A stretch of 64,000 nucleotides of DNA. Source: Aplectana chamaeleonis. Taxonomy: Eukaryota; Nematoda; Chromadorea; Rhabditida; Cosmocercidae. Position numbers and translations under genes: made by a program. The DNA lies in the NCBI GenBank assembly GCA_029168955.1, contig JAPDOI010001757.1, positions 81,017-145,016 on the forward strand. The letters run 5' to 3'. Positions 44,650 to 56,319 of this stretch are shown here, piece by piece. Under the pieces are notes generated by a model, which had not been told where the DNA came from, searched no databases, and saw only the letters and a program-made list of their open reading frames with translations. Numbering within the stretch: position 1 is the first letter of the stretch; every line of letters begins with the position of its first letter.

Positions 44650-46645
44650 CAGCGTCACGACTAGACGAAAAATACCGTGCGGTACAAATTGCCACGATAG
44701 CCGTAAAATATAGTGTATGGTGCAATTACACAACTCACACCGGGGATCACGCCTGTAATTCCAGTACAACCGCATTCTCAATAAATAATCACATAGGATC
44801 GGTTGTTTGGCGGTGGAAAAGGGATTGCCGTGGTGCAACCGCGGGAAGGCAAGAATAGAGATATCAGGTTGAAATCACTTGGAAAGACCCCAGATTGGAC
44901 CGGTGCAGCCTTCGACTGCTGCACCTGTCAGAGCAAGGGAGAGGTAATCCCCGGTGGTGGGGCTGGATTTACCAGTATTGGCTGCAATTCAGGAGTGGTT
45001 TAAATCATTTGAGACCCTGGATGGACGGGTGCAGCCTTCGGCTGCTGTACCGTCAGGCAAGTGAAGGTAATCCCCGGAGTGGAGGCTGGATTTTAGTGTT
45101 GGCTTGCAATTCAGGTGGTTTAAATCATTTTGAGACCCTGGATGGACGGTGCGGCCTTCGGCTGCACTGCGTCAGGCAAGGGAGTTAATCCCGGGTGGAG
45201 GCTGATTTTAGTGTTGGCTGCAATTCGGAGTGGTTTTAAAATCATTTGAGACCCTGGATGGACAGATTGCAGCCTTCGGCTGCACCGTCAGGCGCAAAGG
45301 GAGAGTAATCCCCAGGTGGAGGCCGCTGATTTTAGTGTTGGCTGCAATTCGGAGTGGTTTAAATCATTTGAGACCCTGGATGGACGGTGCAGCCTTCGGC
45401 TGCACTGTCAGGCAAGGGAGGTAATCCCGGGTGGAGGCCGGGATTTTAGTGTTGGCTGCAATTCGGAGTGGTTTAAATCCATTTGAGACTCTGGATGGAC
45501 GGTGCGGCCTTCGCCTGCAACCGTCAGGCAAGGGAGGTAATCCCCAGGTGGAGGCTTGATTTCAGTGTTGGCTGCCAATTCGGAGTGGTTCAAATCATTT
45601 GAGCACCCTGGATGGACGGTGCAGCCTTCGGCTGCACCGTCAGGCAAGGGAGGTAACATCCCCGGGTGGAGGCTGATTTTTGAGTGGTTGGCTGCAATTC
45701 GGAGTGGTTCAAATCATTTGAGACCCTGGATGGACGGTGCAGCCTTCGGCTGCACCGTCAGGCAAGGGAGGTAATCCCAGGTCGAGGCTGATTTCGGTGT
45801 TGGCTGCAATTCGGAGTGGTTTAAATCATTTTGAGACTCTGGATGGACGGTGCAGCCGCTTCGGCTGCACCAGTGTCAGGCAAGGGAGGTAATCCCCGGG
45901 TGGGAGGCTGATTTTGAGTGTTGGCTGCAATTCCAGAGTGGTTTTAAAATCATTTGGAGACTCTGGATGGACGATTTACAGCCTTCGAGCTGCACCGTCA
46001 GGCAAGGGAGAGTAATCCCGGGTGGAAGGCTGATTTTAGTGTTGGCTCGCAATTCAGGAGTGGTTTAAATCATTTGAGACCCTGGATGGACGGGTGCCCA
46101 GCCTTCGGCTGCACCGTCAGGCAAGGGAGGTAATCCCCGGGTGGAGGCTGATTTTGAAGTGTTGGCTGCAATTCCGGAGTGGTTTTAAATCATTTTGAGA
46201 CTCTGGATGGACGGTGTGCACGCCGGGGCTGCACCGATCCAGGCGCAAGGGAGGTAAATCCCAGGTGGAGGCTGATTTTGAGTGTTGGCTGCAATTCGGA
46301 GTGGTTTAAATCATTTGAGACTCTGGATGGACGGTAGCAGCCTTCGGCTGCAATCACACGTCAGGCAAGGGAGGTAATCCCCGGAAGGAGGCTGATTTTA
46401 GTGTTGGCTGCAATTCCGGAGTGGTTTAAATCGATTTGAGACCCTGGATGGACAATTTGCAGCCTTCGGCTGCACCGTCAGGCAAGGAGGTAATCCCCGG
46501 GACAAGACGTTGAATCCAGGGGAAAAAATTTTCGTCCCGGAAACTACCGTACCCGCAATTGTGTCAGGACCCACTAAAAGCCGCGACGCGCGTCCGGCGC
46601 GTCTGCGCTGGCTGGCGCTTTGCCATCCCTCTCCGGCCAGCACCG
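44650..46645 (+). mobile_element. Satellite-bearing element, copy A
   Basis: Left flank (about 44665-44740, AATACCGTGCGGTAC, ATTGCCACGATAGCCGTAAA) and right flank (about 46505-46645, GTTGAATCCAGGGGAAAAAA, TGTGTCAGGACCCACTAAAA) both recur in reverse complement at 58030-58180 and 58790-58865. The same satellite lies between them there. The unit that moves or duplicates is therefore flank, array, flank. Exact ends are not resolved. Confidence 0.7.
44870..46500 (+). repeat. 113-bp satellite, about 14 units, each with a strong hairpin
   Basis: Each unit has GACGGTGCAGCCTTCGGCTG continuing CACCGTC (27-bp hairpin), then GGCAAGGGAGGTAATCCCCG, GGTGGAGGCTGATTTTAGTG, TTGGCTGCAATTCGGAGTGG, TTTAAATCATTTGAGACCC. 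Many single-base insertions disturb units in the middle of the array. Confidence 0.95.
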
Positions 46646-46649
46646 ATGG

Positions 46650-48302
46650 ATCGATAACAGAAATGCTCTGCGACAAGCATCGAAGGGGAGGCGGATTCGA
46701 AAGTTCTTCTTCATCAAGCGTTTTTGAAGCTTTTTTTTTCAGGATTTCCGTCATACTGCATGATAAAAGTCCTTTTTTGAACATCTGTTTTTTATAAGTG
46801 ATTCAGAGTTTTTAAAGTTTTTTTTCTAGGTTTTTTTACATCGAATTTTTTCTAGGTTTTTTTTTACATCGAATGACGGAAGTTCATTTCTCGCCCCGCT
46901 ATTTTTAATATAATATGATGTTAATCTTTTAATATGAATCTTTTGCCATCGAGCATCATTTCGAAAACCGTTAAAAGTTCCGTAAATGCAGTTTGCAATT
47001 TCACGTTGAGGATTACGGAAGCCCTCCTAGACGGAAAACTATTTCATAGCGCATTAATTCAGATATACATTGCTATTAATCTGCTCTTTTTTTGACTAGC
47101 TACCCTGATTTCGGCTGTATAGCCTTTTCTAGATATGCGGGTTCTAGACCATCTCTTGTGATAACTACCACAACGTCTAACTATCGTTCGTCATTTTGAA
47201 CGAAGACGAGAAAAAAGAGGAAGGACTACTGATTAAAGTACTTCGCGTGACGTATGGTCCCTCTCTCCCATTTTTTTCCAGTCGAAGTAGGTGATATCGA
47301 GCTCATCTTGCCGGAATCTCCTTATCACTCTTAAATGTATCCATGACCGACCGCTACCTCGCTGGGTTCGCCCGGACTCAAAGAGGGGAGGAAGGCTATA
47401 CCAATTTCGCGCCTTCCTTCAAAAATGATGCGGCCCATACGTTCACCATATTCCATAACACATTTATTAACACACAATCATAGGTACTCACGGATACTAC
47501 CATAGGTCACGTATACTTCAATGAGAATTCCTTAGCGAAAACACGTGATTGTGACTTTTCCCGTAACAATCCACAAACAATTCAACTAACAATCAATAAA
47601 AATCAACAATTACTAAATATGACTCAATTTTTTCACGGAGACGGTAGACAGGTAAAGCTGACTATTGCAAGATCACACGCAAACACCGGAAATGGAAATC
47701 ACTGGCAATATAAGCTGCAGTAAAATGGCAAGTATTCTTTGGGTGAGAATAGACAAAACAAGGCAGTTGATAAACCGGTTTTTGCAAATAAGCTATCATG
47801 AGAAAATAAGGACGATGCACGTGTAAGGATTGCGCGGCTCACATTCTGGTGACAATTTGAGAGAAATTTAATGCGAGGAGATCACGCAAAAAATGTATTC
47901 AATCTATACCATTGGACTAACCCTATCATGTACGAAAATAAAATATATGGAAAAAATAAGTAGCCCATCGCACAAACAGAAATAGTAATTACATTCACAT
48001 TGTCCATTGAAGAGCAATTACTGACAGTTCAACTTAATGGAAGTGTTCATATGCGCTACGAGTCTCTAGGAAGCTGTGACCATTCCGAAACCGTATGCCC
48101 TTATGAATTCCTCCCACACCATTTGATAACACAAGATTCCAAATATCAGCCTTCTGAAAGCCGTTTTTGGCTTGTTATTTTGAAGAACTCCCCTGGGCTT
48201 CAATAATGAGCCACTGCGCAAAGCATTTGACAAAGGAAACGGAACTTCTGGCCAAAAAAAAGTCACAGCAACCTAAGAAGCCTCCCTGAATGGAACTAAT
48301 CA
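46650..48302. other. No gene recognised
   Basis: T-rich 46730-46870. Downstream of the transposase gene stop at 48303 I see no motif or repeat boundary. Confidence 0.4.
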
Positions 48303-48613
48303 TTACCACTCCGAGTCGAATTGACCGCTTTCGCAAATTGGACAAGACCTTGTTCCGTGCTGCTCCAGGCAGTCCTTGTGAGCCCACGACGAACACGTGT
48401 TGCACCTCCACCAATCCATCAGTTCGCCTTCTTCTTCTTCATCTACGGCCTCCCCAGGAGGATAGTTCGAGTTGCACATCACACAAATGTCCATTTCGTC
48501 CATGTCAATGTCGCGCATTCTCGCTGCTGGCTCATCGTCGCGTTTTTTCGTCATTGCGGTTCTCTGAAATAATCAGGTTAGGTAACTTCAACTACGAGGC
48601 ATTCACATAACAA

Positions 48614-48745
48614 TTGGAAGCGATCGGTTTGAGATGAATATGTATGAATCCTATAGCAGCCCATTCACCATTGGTTGATCAAAAGCGGTTGTGCTGCTAT
48701 GAGTTTCATACATATTGAAATCCAACCGCTTATCACTGATTGCTT
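48614..48745. mobile_element. Foldback MITE in the last intron of the MULE gene
   Basis: AGCGATCGGTTTGAGATGAA on the left is approximately inverted at the right, including GTATGAATCC..TAGCAGC against GCTGCTATGAGTTTCATAC. No clear duplication. Confidence 0.5.
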
Positions 48746-51052
48746 ACCTTGATGAGCTTTTTAACAGTCGTCCTTTGTGGTACAACAGTGCGTCCGATCA
48801 GAGTCGATCTCCGTCTGGCAACTAGTGAAGGCACGGAGACACCAAAATCTTCCGGTCTGATTTCGTGCAGAACGTCGTTGAGCTTCTTCAGCTTGACTTT
48901 TGACTCAGGAGAGTCATTTCGGTTGAGCCTCACGGCTACCAGGCTTATGACGTCGAGGTGCTGAAAAATTCTATTAAATCTATGTCAGAGTACCCCCAAA
49001 TTTCGAATACAACTTACTAAGGTGATTTCGTCTAGATCGCATCTGGCATTAATCGCCGCCTCCACGTTCACCGCCTCAGGGTTTATGTTTTCTTCGTTTC
49101 CGACTTCCTGAGCGACGTCTCCACCATAGGCTTCTGCTCCGACATTGTTTCCGCCGTCTTCTTCTGTATTCACATCGTCTCTCGCGCTTAGGCGAGGAAT
49201 GTCGGCCGCTGAAACATTGATTAGAGTGAGCTGTAGGTTTCCTCTATTTCTGAGGAAAATCTGTTCTGCTCACCTTCGTAATGCAATGCCCAAAGATGAG
49301 CATGTTTGCAGGAAATGCCTCTTTTGATGTCTGCGCAATTGCACCAGACTCCAGTCGGACACACATGACACGTGGGGCAATGTGACTTGGCCTAAACAAA
49401 CAACGAGACACTCGTTAGCATAGAGAAGAAGAAAATAAACCTACGCTCGGGCATGAACATGCGGATACGTGTAGGCGATATATAGACGAGGCATCTGTGA
49501 AAGACTGAACAGTGAATTCAGTCTCACTCACTCGCAGAACGGTACTTTTATCCTTGTTCACAGCGGCGCGTCGGTGCCTTTTTACATTTTCCTTGTATCG
49601 ATACTTTCCCTCGGTCAATCCTCTTTTATCCTAAATCAGTTAACGCCCGATTTGACCACCTATATTCCAGCAAGTGTTGAAAAATTACCTTGACGACGTA
49701 ATCATGAGAGATGTCCAGCACGGCATCCAGCAGGATTTGAACGACATAGTCGATTCGGTGATTATTCGATCGGTTTAGATATTTGTATTTGAGGGTTCTG
49801 TGCCACCGTTCCACGACCATCGTTGTGTTGGCGATCGCTCTCGTTCTCTCGTATGGTGCCCATTCCTTTTCTCGATCAAAATAGTGACGAACTAGATAAT
49901 CCCGGAATTTTTCAGCTCCTTCGGCGTGAGTTCCGCCTTCTCGAACAATTGATATCAGAACGGACAGTAATTGAGACTTGACATGTCTGAACTCTATGCG
50001 ATCTATCCGAGTGAACAATAGGGACAGCCATTTGTAAACGCCTGATATCGCCTCGCCGGTCTTCGGAAGCAGACTTCCTGCTTTTTCGAAAACGGCTCGC
50101 TGAACGTGCCATGTGCAAAGAATCTTTTTCGTGTGATTCTGAGGGAAAACTTCCATGTATCCATTCCAGAATGCTGGAGCGTCATCAGAAAGTAGAAAGT
50201 CTGGATCAAACTCGGGGTAAATCTTCTTGATCTCGCCAAACAACTTTGCACACTGCTCCTTATCCATCGCCTGAGATAGCATAAATGCCACTGGAATTCC
50301 ACGATCGAACTCATCATACACCATAATTGTCGCAAGCCGGATTTTGTATCGGGTTATGCAGAACGTGTCGTCAATAACGACTCCTCTGCTGCTGAATAGC
50401 CTCAAAAGGGTCTCCTGCCATGGGGTTATTACGATGAGGCTTAAGCCTGTTCCATCTTCGTGCGAAGGTAAATCCAATCGCTTACATCCGTCAGTACTCG
50501 AATTCGCGTCAAACCGCATTTTGATCGATTCCAAATCGTCTTGATGTAGCCTTCCTACGTACAGGGCGAGTGAAACTTGAACATTTCTGACGTCCTTCGC
50601 ACTCAGCCAGAAAAGCCGCGTTTTGGGGTTTCCGTATAAGCGCAGACGAATAACGGGCGCAGTGACGATTTGCTTCACGTCAATCTTGTCTTTGGAGATA
50701 GGTGGCGATGAGCGTTCCTATCTGGAAGGGAGACAATGCGTAACGCCGACGCAGAAACATCGTGACCACAGATGGGCCGTGCAGAAACGCACTTTCACTG
50801 TGCCATCGTTGAACACTTTGCCTAAAACGTTAAATGTCAGTGACAATGTTGCTGAAATTATCGTAAAACTTCACAACCTTCAAAAATGATGTGCAGTATC
50901 TGGTAGCGATTTTTGTACGATGAGGCTCGCGAACTCCTTTTCCTTTGGAGTGATATGTTCCAGCCCTGTAGAATGATTCATCACGCAATTCCTGGAGACT
51001 AACCCAGCTGTAACCCATGGTATGCGTTCATAAATCTTAGTTCAAGGAGCTA

Positions 51053-51331
51053 CTGTGCTTATCTGGGTTAAATTCCGGTCCGCAATTGCCTCTCGACACG
51101 CTTTGCGGCCGCACGCGCTCAAGTCAATCGAGTTTCCAGCTCCAAAGCCGACACGATATGGCTTTTTTATACAGTTTTCTTCAATTTTGTTTAGTTTCCA
51201 GTTTCTAAAACCCACCTAGAGTCAACAGATCAGCAGCTGCTGCGCTGGAAACTCTTCCGACTCGAAAGCGCGCGGCCGCAAAGCGTGTCGAGACGCAATT
51301 GCGGATCGGAATTTGACCCAGATAAGCACAG
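51053..51331. mobile_element. Foldback MITE, TA duplication (family B copy 1), in MULE intron
   Basis: CTGTGCTTATCTGGG and its complement at the other end, with inverted ends extending through CGCAATTG..TCTCGACACGCTTTGCGGCC. TA lies at 51051-51052 and 51332-51333. The 279-bp element sits in the intron between the exons at 51838 and 51007. Confidence 0.85.
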
Positions 51332-51370
51332 TACATATAAACATGAGGAAGAACGGCCTCAAGTACTACC

Positions 51371-51662
51371 TTAAAGGCAGTGTCCACGATAAATTTCGTT
51401 ATCGGTTTTTGGCCGGAAATCGAAAGTTCAGGGTCTATTCGGAGCACTGGGGTCGAAAGAACGAACGAAAATGAGCCCGAAAGAGCTCAATACGGCTTCA
51501 AAATCCGCTCGCGCTAGCCCTTCAGCTCTCGGTCGAGTTTTCCGAGAAACAGTTTTGTCCGCTTCTACATTGGCATTGGAGCGCGAGGGCGGCTGAGTTT
51601 TTGCATTGGGGCGCATTAGCGCACGCTGTCTACTTCAGGCCCATGTCCGCGCAACTCATCCA
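51371..51662. mobile_element. TTAA MITE family A, truncated copy, in MULE intron
   Basis: Starts TTAAAGGCAGTGTCCACGAT and matches the left of 38837-39164 as far as GCGCAACTCATC, then diverges; the right end is missing. Confidence 0.75.
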
Positions 51663-52419
51663 CCGTTGAAATGTGGCTTCCAACGATCTCTCACATATCC
51701 CTACCCCGCTACCCATTTCATACTCATGAACTGGCCTGTGAGAAGGCAAACCTACGAGCTAAGTGGAGGTCTGAGTATTTTCTCACAATAAGCAAACGTC
51801 GTGCTGAAGAGTGAACCAGCTAGGAATGCGGTCTCACCTGTTACAAATGAAGTATCTGTTCTCATGGTCGCTCAGCTTGTCCACTGCATTCCGTTTCCAA
51901 AACGTTTGATGTGCCTTCGCAATGCCCAGTTTCCACTCCTAGAAAGAACATAGATCTTAAAAAGTTTGTACGCAATCCATCACAAATGCGATCGATCAAC
52001 TCACCTCATAAGCGCCTTCTGATTGAAATGTTGCACATTGTACGGCGAATCTGACTTCATTATGTTCGCATACACAGTGCCTATTGAAATCTTCTTGACA
52101 TCGGAGCGGCATTTGGCAGAAAGGACAGGGAAACGTCCGAGTGGAACTTGTTGTGGCGTGAAACTGCTCAGCGTGGCAGACTTTCATACCGCTTTGCAGT
52201 GCGCGCATTTGTACCCGCAGTCTTCTACGTTGCACGCGAACTTGTGAGGATTACTGAGCATTATGTCAGCTCTCTTCTTTCCTGATTCTCCATGGAAGGC
52301 CCTCATATGGTTTACAAGACGGTAGAATGTGTACGACTTGCTACAGAAAGGGCACGTGCGTTTTTCTCTCCTTTTCAGAGCGGACGCTGACGGCTCCGTT
52401 TCTCCTTCCTCACGCTGCA

Positions 52420-53213
52420 ATAACAGATTCACAGTTGCTGACTACAATGTTACGAGAGAGATCGAAACCCCGAATGTAGAAATTCCCGCATTAGTCCTAC
52501 AATTCGTTCACTTCTAACAATCGACAGATCAACTTCAGACTCGTGATCAGCGCCCCAAAAACCTATTTTGGGGATTTTTAAGTCAAATCTGGACCATTTT
52601 TCGAAAACGCTCACGCTTCCAGAGCCCTCTAATCGGTATAAATGAACGCCCAACAGAAAATCCCATTCATGAGGTCAGTTTCCGGATTTTCCGAAGACTA
52701 ATGCGCTTTTTGGAAGGTACAGAGCACAAAAAAACGACCTTTGTAAGCTTGTAACTTCTTGGTACCTGCAGCTCAGGGCGGGATACTGCGCAGTTTTACT
52801 AATGAGCCACAAGAGATACTAATGATACTAGTCGTTTTAGCAGATCCCACCTACGCTTTGTATACTTCCCCTGCAAGAATACCGCCAAAAATTTGACCAC
52901 ATCACGCTCTTGGTGGGTCTGAGTAAAATTGGCATTCTCCACACCTCGTGCAGTAGCCTGGGTGGGGGCCACAGGCTTCCCGCTCCCCAAATACTATTTT
53001 GCAACTTTTCCACGCCGGAAAAGTCGCAAAATACTATAAAATCAAATTAGTGATATTTTAAAAAAGATAACACAAAAAAGATGATATAGAACAAAATTAA
53101 TAATCTTCAAGTCGTAGTTTTTGCAAGCATCTGGTGTGAACCGGCATCTCAAATCAGTTCCCTCACGCTAAACATTTTTATCTCGCTCTAGTGTTTATCC
53201 ATCAGGGAGCATG
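52420..53213. other. No gene; 48-bp hairpin at 52989-53036
   Basis: AATACTATTTTGCAACTTTT and, inverted, AAAAGTCGCAAAATACTAT form a hairpin. An upstream first exon of the MULE gene would be expected here but none is convincing. Confidence 0.4.
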
Positions 53214-53601
53214 TACTGTGCTTCTCTGGGCCAAATTCCGGCCCGCAATTACGTCTCGACACGCTTTGCGGCCTCGCTCTTTCGAGTCGGAAGCAGGGTT
53301 GAGCAGCGTTGTGACCGGTCACAACGGGGGGTCGTGAAATTTTTGGAAAAAAAAGTAAAATTTGGGGTGGGGTCGTAGCCGCCACAAAAATCGCCACAAC
53401 GGTCTGCTCAACCCTGGTCGGAAGAGTTTCCGGCGCCACACTCGCCGATCTGTTGACTCTAGGTGGGTTTTGGAAACCGGAAACAAAAAAAATAATTGGA
53501 GAAAACTGTATGAAAAAGCCACAACGAGTCGGCTTTGGCGCTGGAAACTCGACTGACTCGAGCGCGTGCGGCCGCAAAGCTTGGCCCAGAGAAGCACAGT
53601 A
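53214..53601. mobile_element. Foldback MITE, TA duplication (family B copy 2)
   Basis: CTGTGCTTCTCTGGGCCAA at the left and inverted at the right, flanked by TA (53214-53215, 53600-53601). Same family as 51053-51331; the copy contains a nested element. Confidence 0.82.
53294..53416. mobile_element. 123-bp hAT-type MITE nested in family B MITE
   Basis: CAGGGTTGAGCAG is perfectly inverted at the right. The exact 8-bp duplication GTCGGAAG lies at 53286-53293 and 53417-53424. Removing the insert restores GTCGGAAGAGTTTCC as in the 51.05-kb copy (GAGTCGG..GAGTTTCC orientation). Confidence 0.92.
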
Positions 53602-53615
53602 GTGTGGTAACAGGA

Positions 53616-55548
53616 CAAGCCTCTCTAACACACCCGTCAACGCTACGTGGTTACGGTAACGTGGCGTGTTGCAGCGGAGTGTACAGAGGTGCACGGACGT
53701 CGCGCGCGACGTTGAGGATAGTCGCGCGGGGCTATCATGGGATTCGCTAGTGTTCCGGCCCTTTACAACTTTCTGACGCATTGGTGGAGAGGTTCCCACG
53801 AAGAATATACCTGCTTAGTTCGTTATCAGTCGGTTGAGGAAGGAACGGAGGATTTCCAAACATTCCTCCATGATTGGCGGGGGTAAAATTTTACCATGGA
53901 TGCTTTTCAGCTGTCGCATGAAACAATAAGAGTATCAAGAATGTATTTACTTCTGACGACTTTTTCAATCCTAATGTGTATTGTTGCCTTTGCCACGCCT
54001 TGAAAGTGGTGCCACTGCGTATGCATGAACGTTCAAGCGGTAGGGTGGCGTATCAGTTGTTATCATCACTGGGTTTCTCCTAAAAGCAAGGACTGTTTTG
54101 AACATATACTAATAATATTCATCACGTTGCTACGTTACCTTCAGCAAAAAAAACCCTGTTTGAAGCCACAAATCGGGGACTGTAACAGGAAGCACGGTGC
54201 TATGTGGGAAGGGGGGGCACTGTTGTATCGCACTTGGCCACGCCCATTTTTCCGTGCCGCAATGACTCTCCTGATTTTGGCAGGGGAGGGAAACCCCGGG
54301 TAGATGCTCAACTTTAGTGCGGCACAGTAAAATGGGCGTGGCCAAGTCCATCGCGCCCTAGTGTCCCCCTTCACAAGCCAGTAACGGTTAGAATTTCCAA
54401 GGGCTGCCCCCGATCCACAGCACCCCTTTTCGCGGCGGGACCAGCATGGATTCTTGGCTCGCATGCCCCCATGGATTCTTGGCACGGTTGTTCGATCAAT
54501 ATGCCTCACATATTCGTCATCACAGTATACGCCGCGGAAAACTTCAAATTACGACGCTTTTTTTTCGAAAACGGCTGAAATTCTGTCTGCGGGGCCATTT
54601 TCTCGTATGTGACGTCATTTTATCGACCGAATCGATGTTTGCTTGCAGATAGCAGAAATATTGAAGAAAAACTTGAACGAGAAGACCTTTTTCGCGGTTA
54701 ATGATATTTTTCACACATTTTAATCATTTTACTCTTCTGTAGTGCTTCGAAGAAAAAAAAACGAATTTACCTACTTCAATTTGCATCTCTTCGATCCAGT
54801 ATGTTATTTTAGCTTTATTTCATCTGTTCTTAAGGCCCTTTATTGGAAACACCATGGAGAGTATGACCCTGGACGAAGACCGAACAGATGCGCCACGAAT
54901 GCTCTCGCCTCAATCATCAAGAAAGTTTTCGTACAAGTTTTTGAAAGTTGTTTAAAGATAAAGTGATCTCAACGGAAAACACAAATTTAGCATGCACTCA
55001 CACCGTTCAGAAAGTGTTGAATCCACCATACATGAGTTTATGATTTTACACATCAATATGAATTATACTCTTTTAATGAATGACTTCACAAGAGAAGCCC
55101 AGCTGCAAGCAGGAAATTATGGCTGGACATATCGATCGTTGTTAATCAAAGTGTGCCAAGAATCCATGCGACTCAAGAATCCATGCTGGTCCACGCCGCG
55201 AAAAGGGTGCACTCGTGGATCAGGGGGCAGCCCTTGGAAATTTTGACCGTTACTGGCTTGTCCCCCCTTCCCACATAGCACCGTTTCTACGAAGGTTGCC
55301 GAAAATAGGCTGACGTGATCACATAAATAGCCTTGCTTTATCCCATCTGAACCGCAACAGCGACAAAGACATTGCAAATGCTAGCAAATGTAGTTCTTTT
55401 TAACGTAATCGTACGTTTTTCTCATGAAATAATCGATGCGGGAAACGTGCTTTATTAACAGCGCCACCCACACACCTTTGTACACTCTGGTGCAACACGC
55501 CACGCTACCGTAACCACGAAGCGTTGACCGGTGTGTTAGAGAGGCTTA
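53616..55548. mobile_element. 1.9-kb non-autonomous MULE-type element
   Basis: Inverted ends of about 85 bp starting AAGCCTCTCTAACACACC and continuing TACGTGGTTACGGTA-type sequence. TGGTAACAGGA (11 bp) is duplicated at 53605-53615 and 55549-55559. Long ends with a 9-11 bp duplication fit Mutator-like elements. A second inner inverted repeat pairs 54365-54510 with 55130-55275. No transposase. Confidence 0.85.
54217..54362. mobile_element. MITE with CACT ends, copy 2, nested
   Basis: CACTTGGCCACGCCCATTTT inverted as AAAATGGGCGTGGCCAAGT. It interrupts the inner inverted repeat of the MULE-type element. CACT-type ends could indicate a CMC element, a weak inference. Confidence 0.6.
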
Positions 55549-55559
55549 TGGTAACAGGA

Positions 55560-55911
55560 GGCGCTGCTGTTCACTGCACACGGTCGGATTTGATCCTCTA
55601 AAAAGTTCTAGCGAAACTACTATCTCTTTGAGGTCCTAGAATTGGGAGCAGATTCATTGAGCGAAATGAATGCACTGACTGAGAAGTGGGCCGATCTCAC
55701 TGGCAAGCCAATGTATTGACCCGAAAACCGTTTCCAAGCCTCACGATTGCTGCAACGTCAGAATGCGCTGAGGAAACCGGGAAGAATCACTTATTTCTAT
55801 CTTATAGTGGTCTCGCCCAGAAATTCAACGTTAACGACTCCCTAAAAAGGTCCTCATGTGATTTATGACGCGAAAACTGCAATTTTATTTTATATTAAAA
55901 ATACCCATATC
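55560..55911. other. No feature recognised
   Basis: Short stretch of unique sequence. Confidence 0.3.
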
Positions 55912-55914
55912 TCA

Positions 55915-56050
55915 GGCCCCGAACAGAGTCCCGCCGAAGAAAGGCGTGACATCATGTAATTGACGAGTATCGATCACGCGGCGCCGCACGATCGATTCTC
56001 GCCAATTGCAAACTGCCGCGCCTTTCAGCAGCGGGACTCAGTTCGGGGCC
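55915..56050. mobile_element. 136-bp MITE with TCA duplication
   Basis: GGCCCCGAACAGAGTCCCGC is inverted as GCGGGACTCAGTTCGGGGCC. TCA is present on both sides (55912-55914, 56051-56053). Three-base duplication and GGCC ends suggest PIF/Harbinger type. Confidence 0.75.
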
Positions 56051-56127
56051 TCACAGTACGAAGAATTAAGTGGACGTTAAGATTGTAAATACGGAAACAA
56101 AGCGAATCTTGGAAAAAGAAAACTCAC

Positions 56128-56315
56128 AGCAAGAGGACCTGGAATATCCGACTGCTCATCTGATGGTGCAGACGCGCATGCCATAATTTATGAATCGTCC
56201 CTAGAAGGCGTACTGAGGTCTCCTCCAGAGCCTTTGGGACACAAATCACTATTGTTGTGACATCAACGCCACGCCACTTCAGAATAAGTCTGCTGGACTT
56301 GTGGGCAGGAATGGT
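56128..56315 (-). CDS. Possible internal exon of an unidentified gene
   Basis: 188 nt on the minus strand bounded by a good acceptor (TTTCAG before ACCATTCC) and a strong donor (GTGAGT after CTCTTGCT), open throughout and reading TIPAHKSSRLILKWRGVDV and VPKALEETSVRLL. The pattern RL..W......V.V..PK is faintly like the start of an ATP-NAD kinase domain, but that is only a hint. No neighbouring exon could be linked with confidence, upstream frames at 56361-56579 being doubtful. It may be an exon of a host gene interrupted by repeats, or chance. Confidence 0.35.
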
Positions 56316-56319
56316 CTGA

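Larger units (their letters stand above)
48303..52414 (-). pseudogene. MULE transposase gene, multi-exon, with C2H2, SWIM and PHD/RING-like fingers (frameshifted)
   Basis: Exons by GT/AG sites and phase (minus): 52414-52005, 51938-51838, 51007-about 50890, about 50835-49689, 49630-49445, 49391-49274, 49208-49018, 48960-48748, 48563-48303. N-terminal C2H2 fingers (CPFCSKSYTFYRLVNHMRAF and CPFCQMPLRCQEDFNRH). The MULE core has Asp in VVIDDTFCITR and LLSDDAPAFWNG, CTWHVQRAVFEKAG, and Glu in VVERWHRTLKYK, the DDE triad of Mutator-like transposases. The SWIM finger is WCNCADIKRGISCKHAHL. The last exon carries CVMC...WWRCNTCSSWAHKDC...CPIC. Frameshifts at about 52190, 50780 (one extra T) and 50710, and a phase mismatch near 50890-50840, make it non-functional unless they are assembly errors. 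No first exon with ATG was found. Confidence 0.88.
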
